Part shown: positions 9,618 to 18,301 of the stretch, in pieces
How positions within the stretch are numbered: position 1 is the stretch's first letter
Layout of the letters: each line of letters starts with the position of its first letter
DNA from: Mycolicibacterium boenickei
GTDB taxonomy: Bacteria > Actinomycetota > Actinomycetes > Mycobacteriales > Mycobacteriaceae
Assembly: GCF_010731295.1 (NCBI RefSeq)
Contig: NZ_AP022579.1
Coordinates: forward strand, 6,386,001 to 6,450,000
Length of the DNA: 64,000 nucleotides
Direction of reading: 5' to 3'
Notes under the pieces: model-generated
The model's database searches: none
What the model was told of the DNA's origin: nothing
Seen by the model: the letters and a program-made list of their open reading frames with translations, nothing else
Position numbers and translations under genes: made by a program

Positions 9618-10523
9618 ATGACCCGCACCGAAGGCGACACCTGGGATCTCGCCACCAGCGTCGGCGCCACCGCGACCGGTGTCGCGGCGTCGCGCGCGCT
9701 GGCCAGCAAGCAACCCGACCCGCTGATCACCGATCCGTACGCCGACGCGCTGGTGCGTGCGGTGGGCCTGGAGCACAGCATCCGGCTCGCCGACGGCGAG
9801 GTGTGCGTCGAAGGCGATCTGATGCTCGATCGGCAGCGGATGTGTGAACAGATCGCCGTCCGCACCCGGTTCTTCGACGACTTCTTCACTGCCGCAGGCG
9901 CGGCAGGCATCCGCCAGGCGGTGATCTTGGCGTCCGGGCTGGACACCCGCGCCTACCGGCTGGCCTGGCCGGCCGGCACCGTGGTGTTCGAGGTGGACCA
10001 GCCTGCGGTGCTGGAGTTCAAGACCGGCACGCTGGCCGGGCTCGACGCCGAGCCGGCCGCCGAGCTGCACTGCGTGCCGATCGACCTCCGGGAGGACTGG
10101 CCGAAAGCCCTGCGTGACAACGGCTTCGACCCCGCAGTTCCGACGGCCTGGATCGCCGAGGGCCTGCTGATCTATCTGCCGCCGGAAGCCCAGGACCGGT
10201 TGTTCGACAACATCACCGCGCTCAGCGCCCCGGGCAGCCGGCTGGCCACCGAGCACATGGACGCCGCCTCGCTCACGGACAAGTGGTCGCAGCGGGTCAG
10301 CGAGTGGTCCAAGAAGGTCGGGTCCGACGTGGACCTGATGGACCTGTTCTATTCGGGTGAGCGGACAGCCGCCCGCGACTACCTCACCACGCTGGGGTGG
10401 GACGCCACCGTGCAATCCACCCGCGCGGCCTACGAGTCGCACGGCTTCCCCTACCCCGAGGAGCTCGCCGATCTCGCGGGCGATTCTGGTTATCTGTCAG
10501 CAACACTGAAGACACCGAACTAG
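9618..10523 (+). CDS. SAM-dependent methyltransferase, Rv0731c family (copy 3)
   Basis: A 301-residue paralogue, 9 bp downstream of copy 2, with GGAAAACACC before the ATG. It has TWDLATSVGATATGVAASRA and ILASGLDTRAYRLAWPAG. This is the most divergent copy in the SAM-binding segment: Ser to Thr in LDSRAY, and LPWPDG to LAWPAG. A stretch coding for '[21 protein letters not shown]' (about residues 189-209) is shared with copies 2 and 4, showing recent duplication or gene conversion. Confidence 0.85.
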   Translation: MTRTEGDTWDLATSVGATATGVAASRALASKQPDPLITDPYADALVRAVGLEHSIRLADGEVCVEGDLMLDRQRMCEQIAVRTRFFDDFFTAAGAAGIRQAVILASGLDTRAYRLAWPAGTVVFEVDQPAVLEFKTGTLAGLDAEPAAELHCVPIDLREDWPKALRDNGFDPAVPTAWIAEGLLIYLPPEAQDRLFDNITALSAPGSRLATEHMDAASLTDKWSQRVSEWSKKVGSDVDLMDLFYSGERTAARDYLTTLGWDATVQSTRAAYESHGFPYPEELADLAGDSGYLSATLKTPN

Positions 10524-10541
10524 ACGGCCGGGAGGCGCACG

Positions 10542-11462
10542 ATGGCACGCACCGATGGCGACAGCTGGGATCTGGCCTCCAGCGTCGGCGCGACCGCAAC
10601 GCTGGTGGCCGCCGGGCGGGCCATCGCCAGCCAGGACTCCCACGGGCTGATCGATGATCCGTTCGCCGCGCCGTTGGTCCGCGCGGTGGGTATCGACGTG
10701 TTCACCAAGATGGTCGACGGTGAGCTGAGCCTTGAGATGCTGGGGCAGCTGGCACCGGACGCCGCCGACCGGGCCCGCGCCAACATCGACGAAATGGCGG
10801 TGCGGACCCGGTTCTTCGATGACTACTTCATTGCCGCCGGCAAAGCGGGCATCAAGCAGGCGGTGATCCTGGCGTCCGGGCTGGATTCACGTGCGTACCG
10901 GCTGCCCTGGCCCGACGGCACCGTGGTCTACGAGATCGACCAGCCCGAGGTGATCGAGTTCAAGACACGCACGCTGGCCGGTCTCGGCGCGGAGCCCACG
11001 GCGGAACGGCGCACGGTACCGATCGACCTGCGCGACGACTGGCCGGCCGCGCTGCGGGCAGCGGGATTCGATCCGGCCGCCCCGACCGCGTGGTGTGCTG
11101 AGGGGCTGCTGATCTATCTGCCTCCGGAGGCACAGGACCGGCTGTTCGACAATATCGCCGCCCTGAGCGCACCCGGCAGCGCCGTGGCCACCGAGTTCGT
11201 GCCCGGGCTCAAGGATTTCGACCCGGAGAAGGCCCGCGCCGCCACTGCGACGTTCACCCAGATGGGGTTGAACATGGACATGCCGTCGCTGATCTACCAC
11301 GGCGAGAGGCATTCGGCTGCCGACTATTTGAATGCCAAGGGCTGGCAGATGACGGGTGTGGTCCGTTCGGAGCTGTTCGTCCGCCACGGTCTGCCCGTTC
11401 CCGACCGCGACGAGAACGACCCGATGGGCGAGATCGTCTACATCAGCGGCACTCTGAGCTGA
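10542..11462 (+). CDS. SAM-dependent methyltransferase, Rv0731c family (copy 4)
   Basis: A 306-residue paralogue and the last gene of the array, 18 bp after copy 3, with GGGAGG before the ATG. It has [38 protein letters not shown] and the shared '[14 protein letters not shown]' block, where the fourth residue after the block is Ala rather than Thr. A long inverted repeat starts just after the stop codon and probably ends the transcript. As for the other copies, no substrate can be assigned. Confidence 0.85.
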   Translation: MARTDGDSWDLASSVGATATLVAAGRAIASQDSHGLIDDPFAAPLVRAVGIDVFTKMVDGELSLEMLGQLAPDAADRARANIDEMAVRTRFFDDYFIAAGKAGIKQAVILASGLDSRAYRLPWPDGTVVYEIDQPEVIEFKTRTLAGLGAEPTAERRTVPIDLRDDWPAALRAAGFDPAAPTAWCAEGLLIYLPPEAQDRLFDNIAALSAPGSAVATEFVPGLKDFDPEKARAATATFTQMGLNMDMPSLIYHGERHSAADYLNAKGWQMTGVVRSELFVRHGLPVPDRDENDPMGEIVYISGTLS

Positions 11463-11466
11463 CACC

Positions 11467-11528
11467 CCGCGTATGAAGCACCACGGCGGAAAATCGGCCT
11501 TGAGACCGCCACCACGCTTCATACGCGG
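11467..11528. terminator. Long hairpin between convergent genes
   Basis: Perfect 13-bp arms CCGCGTATGAAGC (11467-11479) and GCTTCATACGCGG (11516-11528), with an inner GGCGG/CCGCC pairing (11485-11489 with 11506-11510). It lies 5 bp after the last methyltransferase stop and 22 bp from the stop of the opposing DUF3830 gene, as expected for a bidirectional terminator. No U-tract is present. Confidence 0.6.
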
Positions 11529-11549
11529 AACGCGCTGCGACACAAACGA

Positions 11550-12047
11550 TCACGAACCCTTGGCGAAGCGCAGCGTCTCACCTCTGGCTCCGCCCATCCA
11601 CAGGTCCTGACACGCGGCCGCCATGTCGTCGAGCCCGTCGATGATCTCGCCGAACACGTTGCCGGGCACCCAGCCCTGGTCTCCGTTGATCAGCAGGTTG
11701 TTGCGACCGTAGAACAACGCCAGATCGACGATCGCGCCCTTGGTTCCGGTGCCGGCACTGTTCTCGTAGCCGTACGCGGGGTTGCCCAGGTCGTCGGAGT
11801 CGAACGAGAACCAGCACAGGTCACCGGGTATCGGGGTGACCGTGGTGTTCTCCTTGCCCGGGTCGGCGCCGAACGCCGGCAGCAGAGTGTAGATCTCGTT
11901 GCGGGCGTACTTGCCGTGGAACACCTGCGCGGCCAGCGGCAGGGCATCCCACACCGCGGCGCAGGTGCGTGGCGCCGCTTCGTCGAGAAGCCGGGCCACG
12001 CAACTGACGCCACGCTTGTCCAGCGACACCGTGATCAACCGGCTCAT
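11550..12047 (-). CDS. DUF3830 family protein (cyclophilin-like fold)
   Basis: 165 residues starting at ATG 12045-12047 (MSRLITVSLDKRG), with GGAGG upstream; the reading frame extends further up only as overlap with the amidase gene. The sequence 'ALPLAAQVFHGKYARNEIYTLLP' and 'TVTPIPGDLCWFSFD' match the DUF3830 family as I know it, small proteins with a cyclophilin-like barrel and no proven reaction. Its ATG overlaps the amidase stop (ATGA), so it is the third gene of the dehydrogenase-amidase-DUF3830 operon. DUF3830 commonly sits beside amidases and Asp/Glu-racemase-like proteins, so it may act on the same substrate. Confidence 0.75.
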   Translation of the reverse strand: MSRLITVSLDKRGVSCVARLLDEAAPRTCAAVWDALPLAAQVFHGKYARNEIYTLLPAFGADPGKENTTVTPIPGDLCWFSFDSDDLGNPAYGYENSAGTGTKGAIVDLALFYGRNNLLINGDQGWVPGNVFGEIIDGLDDMAAACQDLWMGGARGETLRFAKGS

Positions 12048-13453
12048 GAAACCTCCTCTGCGAGCATCGCGGGCACGCGGCGATGCCAGTCGGTGACGCC
12101 CTGGTATGCCTGCCCGACGCGCAGCACCAGCGCATCGGCATGACGCGGACCCACGATCTGCAACCCGATCGGCAGGCCGCTCGAGCTGAACCCGCACGGC
12201 ACCGAAAGTGCCGGCTGCTGAGTCAGATTGAACGGATAGGTGTAGGGCGTCCAACTCGTCCAGTCCGGTGAGGACGATCCGTCGGGCACATCCTGGCCGA
12301 CCGGAAACGCGGTCAGCGGCAGCGTCGGGGTGACGAGGACGTCGTAGGTCCGGTGGAACCGGCCCATCAGTTCCCCGAGCTTCATCCGGACGGCGGTCGC
12401 GTCCAGATAGTCCGACGCGGTGAAGCTCGCCCCGGTCGTGGCCGTGCGTCGCAGGCCGGGATCGACACGTCCGGCGTCGGGCCCATCCAGCTTGCCTTCC
12501 AACACCTTTGCCTCGCCGGAGAACCACAGCACGTGGAAGGCATGCACCGGGTCGGCGAAGCCCGGGCCGGCCTCCTCGACGTGGGCCCCCGCCGCGGCGA
12601 GCATCTCGACCGCGGCCCGCACCGCGGCGTCCACCTCAGGGTCGTTGACGCCGAAGCCGAGGTCCGGCGAGTAGGCGACGCGTAACCCGGCGATGCCACC
12701 GTCGAGGGCAGACCCGAAAGACGAACTCGGAGAGGGCATCGCTGACCAGTCGCGAGCGTCGAACCCGGTGATCACGTCCAGCAGCGCGGCAACGTCGGCG
12801 ACCGTCCGGGCCATCGGGCCGGCGTGCGAGAGCGTGCCGAACGGGCTCGGCGGATACAGCGGGATGAGGCCGTAGGTCGGTTTGAGGGCGACGGTGCCGG
12901 TGAACGCGGCGGGGATGCGCACCGAACCTCCGCCGTCGGTGCCGACCGACCAGGGGCCCATCCCGAGGGCCACGGCCGCCGCGCTGCCCCCACTGGATCC
13001 GCCCGCGGTCATCGCGGGATTCCACGGGTTGCCGGTCGCCCCGTACCGCGGCGAGTCGGTCACGCCTTTCCACGAGTACTCCGGTGTGGTGGTCTTCCCG
13101 AGCAGCACCGCACCGGATTCCCGCAGCCGCGCCACACTGGGCGCATCCTCCTGCCAGGGTCCCGCGTCGTCGATGAGCCAGCTGCCCCGCAGGGTCGGCC
13201 ATCCGCTGGTCCACAGCGCATCCTTGATCGACGTCGGGATCCCGTCGGCCGGACCGAGCGGATCTCCCTTGTACCAACGTTTTTCGGATTCTCGCGCGGA
13301 GGCCAGTGCACCGTCGGAGTCGACGAGCACGAAGGCATTCACCGCCTCGTCGTGGCGGTCGATCGCGGACAGGGCCGCCTCGGTCGCCTCTACCGGGGAG
13401 AGGGTCTTGGCGCGGTAGGCCTCGAGCAGTTCGACCGCCTGGGGGACCGTCAC
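12044..13453 (-). CDS. Amidase (amidase-signature family)
   Basis: 469 residues from GTG 13451-13453 (MTVPQAVELLEAY); the longer open frame upstream is Arg-rich shadow of the dehydrogenase gene. The Ser-cisSer-Lys triad is visible: Lys in 'PTSIKDALW', and the Gly/Ser-rich signature 'MTAGGSSGGSAAAVALG'. The enzyme hydrolyses a carboxamide to acid and ammonia in the cytosol; the substrate is not predictable. GTGA overlap with the upstream dehydrogenase and ATGA overlap with DUF3830 show tight coupling. Confidence 0.9.
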   Translation of the reverse strand: MTVPQAVELLEAYRAKTLSPVEATEAALSAIDRHDEAVNAFVLVDSDGALASARESEKRWYKGDPLGPADGIPTSIKDALWTSGWPTLRGSWLIDDAGPWQEDAPSVARLRESGAVLLGKTTTPEYSWKGVTDSPRYGATGNPWNPAMTAGGSSGGSAAAVALGMGPWSVGTDGGGSVRIPAAFTGTVALKPTYGLIPLYPPSPFGTLSHAGPMARTVADVAALLDVITGFDARDWSAMPSPSSSFGSALDGGIAGLRVAYSPDLGFGVNDPEVDAAVRAAVEMLAAAGAHVEEAGPGFADPVHAFHVLWFSGEAKVLEGKLDGPDAGRVDPGLRRTATTGASFTASDYLDATAVRMKLGELMGRFHRTYDVLVTPTLPLTAFPVGQDVPDGSSSPDWTSWTPYTYPFNLTQQPALSVPCGFSSSGLPIGLQIVGPRHADALVLRVGQAYQGVTDWHRRVPAMLAEEVS

Positions 13454-14436
13454 GGCCTGCCGCCCGGCACGTATCCGAGCTTCTTGTCCACGATGTTGAC
13501 CAGCGGCTCTCCCGCCAGCCAGCGTCGCGCGTTGTCGGCGAACTGGGCGGCCAGGACGTCGCGGAAGCCTTCGACGTCGCCGGACATGTGCGCGGTGATG
13601 ACGGCCCCGGGCGCGTCCCACAGCGGATGTTCGGCGGGCAGCGGCTCGGTGCTGAACACGTCGAGGGTGGCTCCGCCGATGCGGCGTTCGGTCAGCGCGG
13701 CCAGCAGCGCGCCTTCGTCGACGATGGGACCGCGCGCGATATTGACAAGGTGTGCATCGGGTTTCATCGCCTTGAGCACGGCCTCGTCGACGAGCCCCCG
13801 CGTCTGGGGGGTGAGCGGCGCGGCCAGCACGAGGTGATCGCACCAGCCGACGGCCTCGGCCAGATCGTCGGTCGCCACCACCGTGCCGAGATCAGGATCC
13901 TCGTCGACGGCCACGCGACCGGCACCGCGCACGGACAGCCCGGCCGCCCGCAGCAGGCGGGCGATCTCGCGGCCGATCCCGCCGGTCCCCACCACGAGTG
14001 CGCGCGCGCCCGCGATGCTGCGGGTCTCGCGGTAGCGCCACTCGTGACGACGTTGGTGGTCGTAGCCGGCCTGGCTGCCCTTGGCATACGCGATCACCGC
14101 GCCGAGCACGTATTCGGCTATGGGGCGGTCGAATACCCCGCGGGCGTTGGTGACCACGACGTCGGATCCCCGCAGCTCGTCGAACAGCAGTGTGTCGACC
14201 CCGGCCGCGGCGATGTGAATCCACTCGAGCGCGTCCGCATGCGCCCACACCTCCCGCAGTGCGGTGGAGAAGTAATCCCACAGGAACACCGCCTGTGCAC
14301 CCGCCACGGCCTGTCCCAGTCCGGCCGCGTCGCAGTAGCGGAACTCCGCGTCCACGTCGTCCAGGCCGGGCACCCGGTCGGTCTCACGCTCGCACAACAC
14401 CGCGATCACCGGGCGGGCTGCGTGGGGCGGCACCAT
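13450..14436 (-). CDS. D-2-hydroxyacid dehydrogenase (NAD-binding)
   Basis: A 328-residue protein with the D-isomer-specific layout. The Rossmann motif is 'ALVVGTGGIGREIARLL', followed by 'LVLAAPLTPQTRGLV', the Arg of 'VNIARGPIVDEGALL', a Glu/Asp-containing stretch 'GATLDVFSTEPLP', and the catalytic region 'VITAHMSGD', where His is kept. It would interconvert a 2-hydroxy acid and a 2-oxo acid. It is the first gene of the leftward arm and faces the isomerase-like genes across a 76-bp gap holding a GntR-type palindrome. M. tuberculosis has a serA2-type gene in the same interval (from memory). Confidence 0.88.
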   Translation of the reverse strand: MVPPHAARPVIAVLCERETDRVPGLDDVDAEFRYCDAAGLGQAVAGAQAVFLWDYFSTALREVWAHADALEWIHIAAAGVDTLLFDELRGSDVVVTNARGVFDRPIAEYVLGAVIAYAKGSQAGYDHQRRHEWRYRETRSIAGARALVVGTGGIGREIARLLRAAGLSVRGAGRVAVDEDPDLGTVVATDDLAEAVGWCDHLVLAAPLTPQTRGLVDEAVLKAMKPDAHLVNIARGPIVDEGALLAALTERRIGGATLDVFSTEPLPAEHPLWDAPGAVITAHMSGDVEGFRDVLAAQFADNARRWLAGEPLVNIVDKKLGYVPGGRP

Positions 14437-14461
14437 TCCGAGGCTAGGAACACGCTCGTAG

Positions 14462-14475
14462 GATTGTCAACAATC
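14462..14475. promoter_or_regulatory. GntR (FCD) operator candidate
   Basis: GATTGTCAACAATC is a palindrome with 6-bp arms (GATTGT/ACAATC) and a 2-bp centre. It lies in the 76-bp gap between the divergent dehydrogenase and isomerase-like genes. FCD-type GntR regulators typically bind short ATTGT-N2-ACAAT-like palindromes, and such a regulator is encoded at the end of the rightward arm. Confidence 0.6.
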
Positions 14476-14512
14476 TGTTGCCGGTTTGCCCTCTCGGCCT
14501 CACACTGTGGAC

Positions 14513-15250
14513 ATGACGCTCGAGGATGTCGTTCCTCCCCCACCGTTGCAGCAGGTGGGGATCGGTGTCGTGACGCCTCACGACTTCGCGCTCGACCGCG
14601 AACTGTGGCGCTGGGTGCCCAACGACGTCAGCCTCTACGTCACGCGGTTGCGGTACGCCCCGATGCAGGTCACCGTCGACATGGCGGTGCATGTCTCCGA
14701 ACCCGAGCAGGTCGAGGCCGGCGCCGCGAACGTGCTCGCGGTGGCGCCGCTGGTGACGGCGTACGCGTGCACTGCGGGAAGCTTCGTCAAGGGAATGGCA
14801 GGCGAGGCCGCACTGGTCGCGGCGATGCGCGCGGCCGGAGCCCCGGCCGCCGTGACCACCAGTGGATCCATGCTCACCGCACTCCGCCACCTCGGCGTGC
14901 GCACGGTCGCCACCGTCACGCCGTACACCGCCGATCTCACGAGCGGGCTGACCAGTTATCTCATGGAGGCCGGGATAGAGGTGGCCGCCACCGCGGGCCT
15001 CGGCATGACGTCGCGGATCTGGGCGGTGCCGTATGCGACCACAGCCGAGTTGGTGTGTGCCACCGATTGTCCCGACGCCGAGGCCATCGTCATCAGTTGC
15101 ACGAATCTGCCGACCTACGATCTGATCGCCCCGCTGGAGCGCGAGCTCGGCAAGCCGGTGGTCACCGCCAACCAGGTGACGATGTGGGCGGCCCTGGCCG
15201 TCGCGGGCCGCAAGGCCGTCGGCGCCGGTCAGCGGCTGCTGGAAACCTGA
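14513..15250 (+). CDS. Asp/Glu racemase superfamily protein, maleate isomerase/arylmalonate decarboxylase-like (copy A)
   Basis: 245 residues from ATG 14513; GTG at 14507 is an alternative. It has two conserved half-site cysteines, 'AYACTAGSF' in the N-terminal half and 'VISCTNLPTYD' in the C-terminal half, the arrangement used by maleate cis-trans isomerases and Asp/Glu racemases for two-base or covalent chemistry. The C-terminal 'GKPVVTANQVTMWAAL' is a further family landmark. It is followed after 39 bp by a second, divergent homologue. Likely role (inference): isomerising or racemising a dicarboxylate-like intermediate of the pathway shared with the amidase and dehydrogenase. Confidence 0.8.
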   Translation: MTLEDVVPPPPLQQVGIGVVTPHDFALDRELWRWVPNDVSLYVTRLRYAPMQVTVDMAVHVSEPEQVEAGAANVLAVAPLVTAYACTAGSFVKGMAGEAALVAAMRAAGAPAAVTTSGSMLTALRHLGVRTVATVTPYTADLTSGLTSYLMEAGIEVAATAGLGMTSRIWAVPYATTAELVCATDCPDAEAIVISCTNLPTYDLIAPLERELGKPVVTANQVTMWAALAVAGRKAVGAGQRLLET

Positions 15251-15289
15251 ACGCGGGCAAGCGACACGGACACCATCGAAAGGAAAAGC

Positions 15290-16009
15290 ATGGCGACGGT
15301 GGGGATCCTCTATCCCGGCCACAGCGCCGAAGACGACTTCGACGCATTGCAGGCACGGCTGCCCGCGACGCTCAGCTTGCCGGTCGCGATCACCTCGGTC
15401 GGCGAGGACGCGCATCGCGTCGACGCCCTCCTCGACCTCGGCCGGACCGAGCGCCTCGCCGACGGTGTCGTGCGGCTGAGGACGGCGCGGCCGGATTCGA
15501 TGATGTGGGCATGCACGTCGGGCAGCTTCGTCTTCGGCCGCGACGGTGCCCGACGCCAGGCCGACGAGGTGGCGGCGGCGTCCGGAGTCCCTGCGTCGTC
15601 CACGTCAATCGCCTTCGTAGATGCTTTGCAGCACTTGGGAATACACCGAGTGGCGGTGGCCGCGTCCTATCCTGAGGACGTCGCGGCGCACTTCGTCGCG
15701 TTCCTGGCCGACGGCGGCGTCGACGTGGTGTCGATGGGCAGCCACGGCATCGTCACCGCGGCCGAGGTGGGCCGGCTGGAACAGGCGCAGGTGCTCGCGA
15801 TGGTCACCGCGGCCGACCACCCCGATGCCGAGGCCGTACTGGTGCCCGACACCGCGATGCACACAATGAGTTTCATCGATCAGCTGGAATCCGCTGTCGG
15901 CAAACCGGTGCTCACCGCGAACCAGGTCACGGTCTGGAAGGGGCTGCAGCTGATCGGCCCGGTGCCGTCGCTCCCCGGGCTGGGCCACCTGTTCGGAGCC
16001 AGGCCGTGA
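15290..16009 (+). CDS. Asp/Glu racemase superfamily protein lacking the second cysteine (copy B)
   Basis: 239 residues with AAAGGAAAAGC before the ATG. It shares the fold markers with copy A: 'WACTSGSF' with the first Cys and 'GKPVLTANQVTVWKGL' at the C-terminus. Where copy A has 'ISCTNL', this protein reads 'LVPDTAMHTM', so the second catalytic Cys is absent. It may run different chemistry or form a heteromer with copy A. It overlaps the GntR gene by GTGA. The protein is not truncated: its length is normal for the family. Confidence 0.78.
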   Translation: MATVGILYPGHSAEDDFDALQARLPATLSLPVAITSVGEDAHRVDALLDLGRTERLADGVVRLRTARPDSMMWACTSGSFVFGRDGARRQADEVAAASGVPASSTSIAFVDALQHLGIHRVAVAASYPEDVAAHFVAFLADGGVDVVSMGSHGIVTAAEVGRLEQAQVLAMVTAADHPDAEAVLVPDTAMHTMSFIDQLESAVGKPVLTANQVTVWKGLQLIGPVPSLPGLGHLFGARP

Positions 16010-16671
16010 CCGACTTCATCAGTCCCGTCGAGCAGGAATCGACACCGAGCATCGTCGCCGAAAAGCTCAGGCAGGCCATCGCGTACGGCGCACTGACACC
16101 GGGCACGCAACTGGGCGAGGCCGAGCTGGCGCGCAAGCTCGGAGTCAGTCGCGGACCCCTGCGCGAGGGAATGCAGCGCCTCACCCAGGAAGGTCTGCTG
16201 ATCGCGATCCGCAACCGCGGAGTGTTCGTCAACACCATGGACGCGAGCGAGATCCGCGACATGTACCTGGCTCGCGAGGCGATCGAGCGGACGGCGAGCC
16301 GCCAGATCCTGCAGGGCGACTACGCGAGCGCCGGGGACGCCCTACTCGCCGTGGTCGACGAGATGGCAGCGGCCAAGGACCTGGACGAGGTCAGCGAGGC
16401 CGACATGCGCTTCCACGAGGTGCTCGTCGAACTCGCGGGCAGCCCACGGCTGTCCCGGCTGCACCAGACCTTCCTGGTGGAGACCAGGATGTGCGTGCAC
16501 GCACTGGCCGACACCTACGACGCCCCCGCCGACCGGGTCAGTGAGCATCAGACCCTGGCCGGCGCCATCCGCTCCGGTGACGTCGCGCTCACCGACAAGC
16601 TGATGCTGGCCCACATGGAGGACGCCGTCGAACGGCTGATCGCCCGGCTACCGGTCGGCGGACGCGGCTGA
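16006..16671 (+). CDS. GntR-family transcriptional regulator, FCD subfamily
   Basis: 221 residues with a GTG start overlapping the previous stop. The N-terminal winged helix-turn-helix contains 'LGEAELARKLGVSRGPLREGMQRL' (about residues 36-59), then 'GLLIAIRNRGVFV'. The helical FCD ligand domain has 'MRFHEVLVELAGSPRL' and 'EHQTLAGAIRSGD', including the Asp/His metal-ligand pattern usual in this domain. Expected to repress the divergent cluster until a carboxylate inducer binds; the palindrome at 14462-14475 is the best candidate site. Its 3' end overlaps the convergent MFS gene by 24 bp. Confidence 0.88.
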   Translation: MTDFISPVEQESTPSIVAEKLRQAIAYGALTPGTQLGEAELARKLGVSRGPLREGMQRLTQEGLLIAIRNRGVFVNTMDASEIRDMYLAREAIERTASRQILQGDYASAGDALLAVVDEMAAAKDLDEVSEADMRFHEVLVELAGSPRLSRLHQTFLVETRMCVHALADTYDAPADRVSEHQTLAGAIRSGDVALTDKLMLAHMEDAVERLIARLPVGGRG

Positions 16672-18114
16672 CGTGCCTGCCCCGGTCCCCGTCACGGCCT
16701 CTGGTTCCGGCTCGGTCTCGTAATCGAGTTGGGGCGGCGCTTCCGGTGTCCCGGGGATCTCGGTGCCGCTGATCGGGCACCGGGCGGTCTCGGGCACCTT
16801 GATCAGCGCGACCATCCCGATCACGCAGGCGATCATCATGTAATAGGCAGGCACCAGTTGGTCGCCCGTCTTCGCCACCATCCAGTCGTTGATCGCCGGA
16901 GCCGTGCCGCCGAACAGCGAGGTCGACACGTTGTAGGCGATGGCGAAACCGGCATAACGCACCTGAGTGGGGAACATCGCCGGGAACGTCGCGGAGATGG
17001 TCGACAGCTGGGGCACATAGAGCAGGCCCAGCACCGCGAACGCGATGATCGCGCCGACCATGTTCGTCGACATCAGCAGGAACATCGGGATGCCCGCGAC
17101 GAACAGGCCGATCAGGGAGACCCACCACATCGGTTTGCGACCCACCCGGTCGGAGATGTGGCCGGCGAACGGCAGGAACACCATCATCGACAACATGCCG
17201 ATGATGGGGACCACCAAGGAGTGGCTGCTCGACAAGCCGATCGTCTGTTCCAGGTACGTCGGCATGTAGGTGAGCAGCGTGTAGTTGACCACGTTGAGCG
17301 CGACGACCAGACCGCCCAATCGCAGGATGGGGCCCCAGTACTCGACCACGAGATCCTTGAGCTCAGACGCGGGCCCGCCTTCCCGCTCCCCCTTTGATTC
17401 GAGTTCGCGGAAGATCGGGGTGTCCTCCAACTTCGAACGCAGGTAGACACCAACGAGGCCGAGCGGGGCCGCCACGAGGAAGGGCAGTCGCCAACCCCAT
17501 TGCCCCATCTGGTCATCGGAGAGCAGTGCCGAGAAGCCGAGCATCAACAGCGCACCCATCGAAAAGCCCGCGAGGGTGCCGAATTCCAGGAAACTGCCGA
17601 GGAATCCACGCCGACGCGACGGTGCGTACTCGGCCATGAAGGTGGCAGCGCCGCCGTACTCGCCGCCGGTGGAGAAGCCCTGGATCATCCGCAACGCGAC
17701 CATGAGCACCGGGGCCCACATCCCGATCGCGGCGTAGGACGGAATGAGCCCGGCGCAGAACGTCGCACCGGCCATCAGCACGATGGTTATCGCCAGCACG
17801 TGTTTGCGACCGAGCCGGTCGCCGAGCGGCCCCCAGACGAACCCGCCGAGCGGGCGGACCAGGAACGACACCGCGAACGTCGCGAGCGCCAGCAGGGTGG
17901 CTTGTTGGGCGTCGCCGGGGAATATCGCAGCCGAGATATAGCCGACGCCGTAGGCGTAGATGCCGTAGTCGAACCACTCGGTGGCGTTACCGATCGCCGA
18001 TGCGGCGATTGCCCGCTTCAGTACGCCAGGATCCGGCGGATTCTCGGCCGGTTCGCGATAGTCGATCTCTGGTTTGTCTCCAAAGCCCTTCATCGGGCTT
18101 TTATGCGCGGGCAC
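16648..18114 (-). CDS. MFS transporter, metabolite:H+ symporter (ProP-like) family
   Basis: 488 residues from GTG 18112-18114, chosen because GGAGGA lies just upstream; the open frame extends 14 codons further. About twelve membrane helices are present. Typical loop motifs are 'GDRLGRKHVLAITIV' (loop 2-3) and 'SDRVGRKPMWWVS' (loop 8-9), with 'GNATEWFDYGIYAYG' in the first helix, a marker of the sugar/metabolite-H+ symporter family. It probably imports the substrate of the neighbouring amidase/isomerase cluster. The C-terminal tail is Pro/Glu-rich and cytosolic. Confidence 0.85.
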   Translation of the reverse strand: MPAHKSPMKGFGDKPEIDYREPAENPPDPGVLKRAIAASAIGNATEWFDYGIYAYGVGYISAAIFPGDAQQATLLALATFAVSFLVRPLGGFVWGPLGDRLGRKHVLAITIVLMAGATFCAGLIPSYAAIGMWAPVLMVALRMIQGFSTGGEYGGAATFMAEYAPSRRRGFLGSFLEFGTLAGFSMGALLMLGFSALLSDDQMGQWGWRLPFLVAAPLGLVGVYLRSKLEDTPIFRELESKGEREGGPASELKDLVVEYWGPILRLGGLVVALNVVNYTLLTYMPTYLEQTIGLSSSHSLVVPIIGMLSMMVFLPFAGHISDRVGRKPMWWVSLIGLFVAGIPMFLLMSTNMVGAIIAFAVLGLLYVPQLSTISATFPAMFPTQVRYAGFAIAYNVSTSLFGGTAPAINDWMVAKTGDQLVPAYYMMIACVIGMVALIKVPETARCPISGTEIPGTPEAPPQLDYETEPEPEAVTGTGAGTSAASADR

Positions 18115-18301
18115 GAGTCCTCCATGTGTCTGACGACACCGTTCCCCGCCGCGCACTCTGTTACGGCTGCTCTGACTGGGTTGAACACCGCAGGGACAGG
18201 CCGTCGTATCGTCAGCAATTCATCAGTTGCCAAGACCTGACGTTACAGCCCCCGGGCCCGCGGTGCACCGGCGCGTTACCCCGTCGCAATTATCCTTTGC
18301 G

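Noticed and set aside
8649-10442. 597-codon minus-strand open frame across methyltransferase copies 1-3
   Set aside because: It is antisense to well-supported genes with strong family motifs, has no protein-family features and reflects GC-rich third positions.
13306-15675. 789-codon plus-strand open frame over amidase, dehydrogenase and isomerase genes
   Set aside because: It is Arg/Gly/Pro-rich shadow sequence crossing several real genes on both strands, with no plausible domain.
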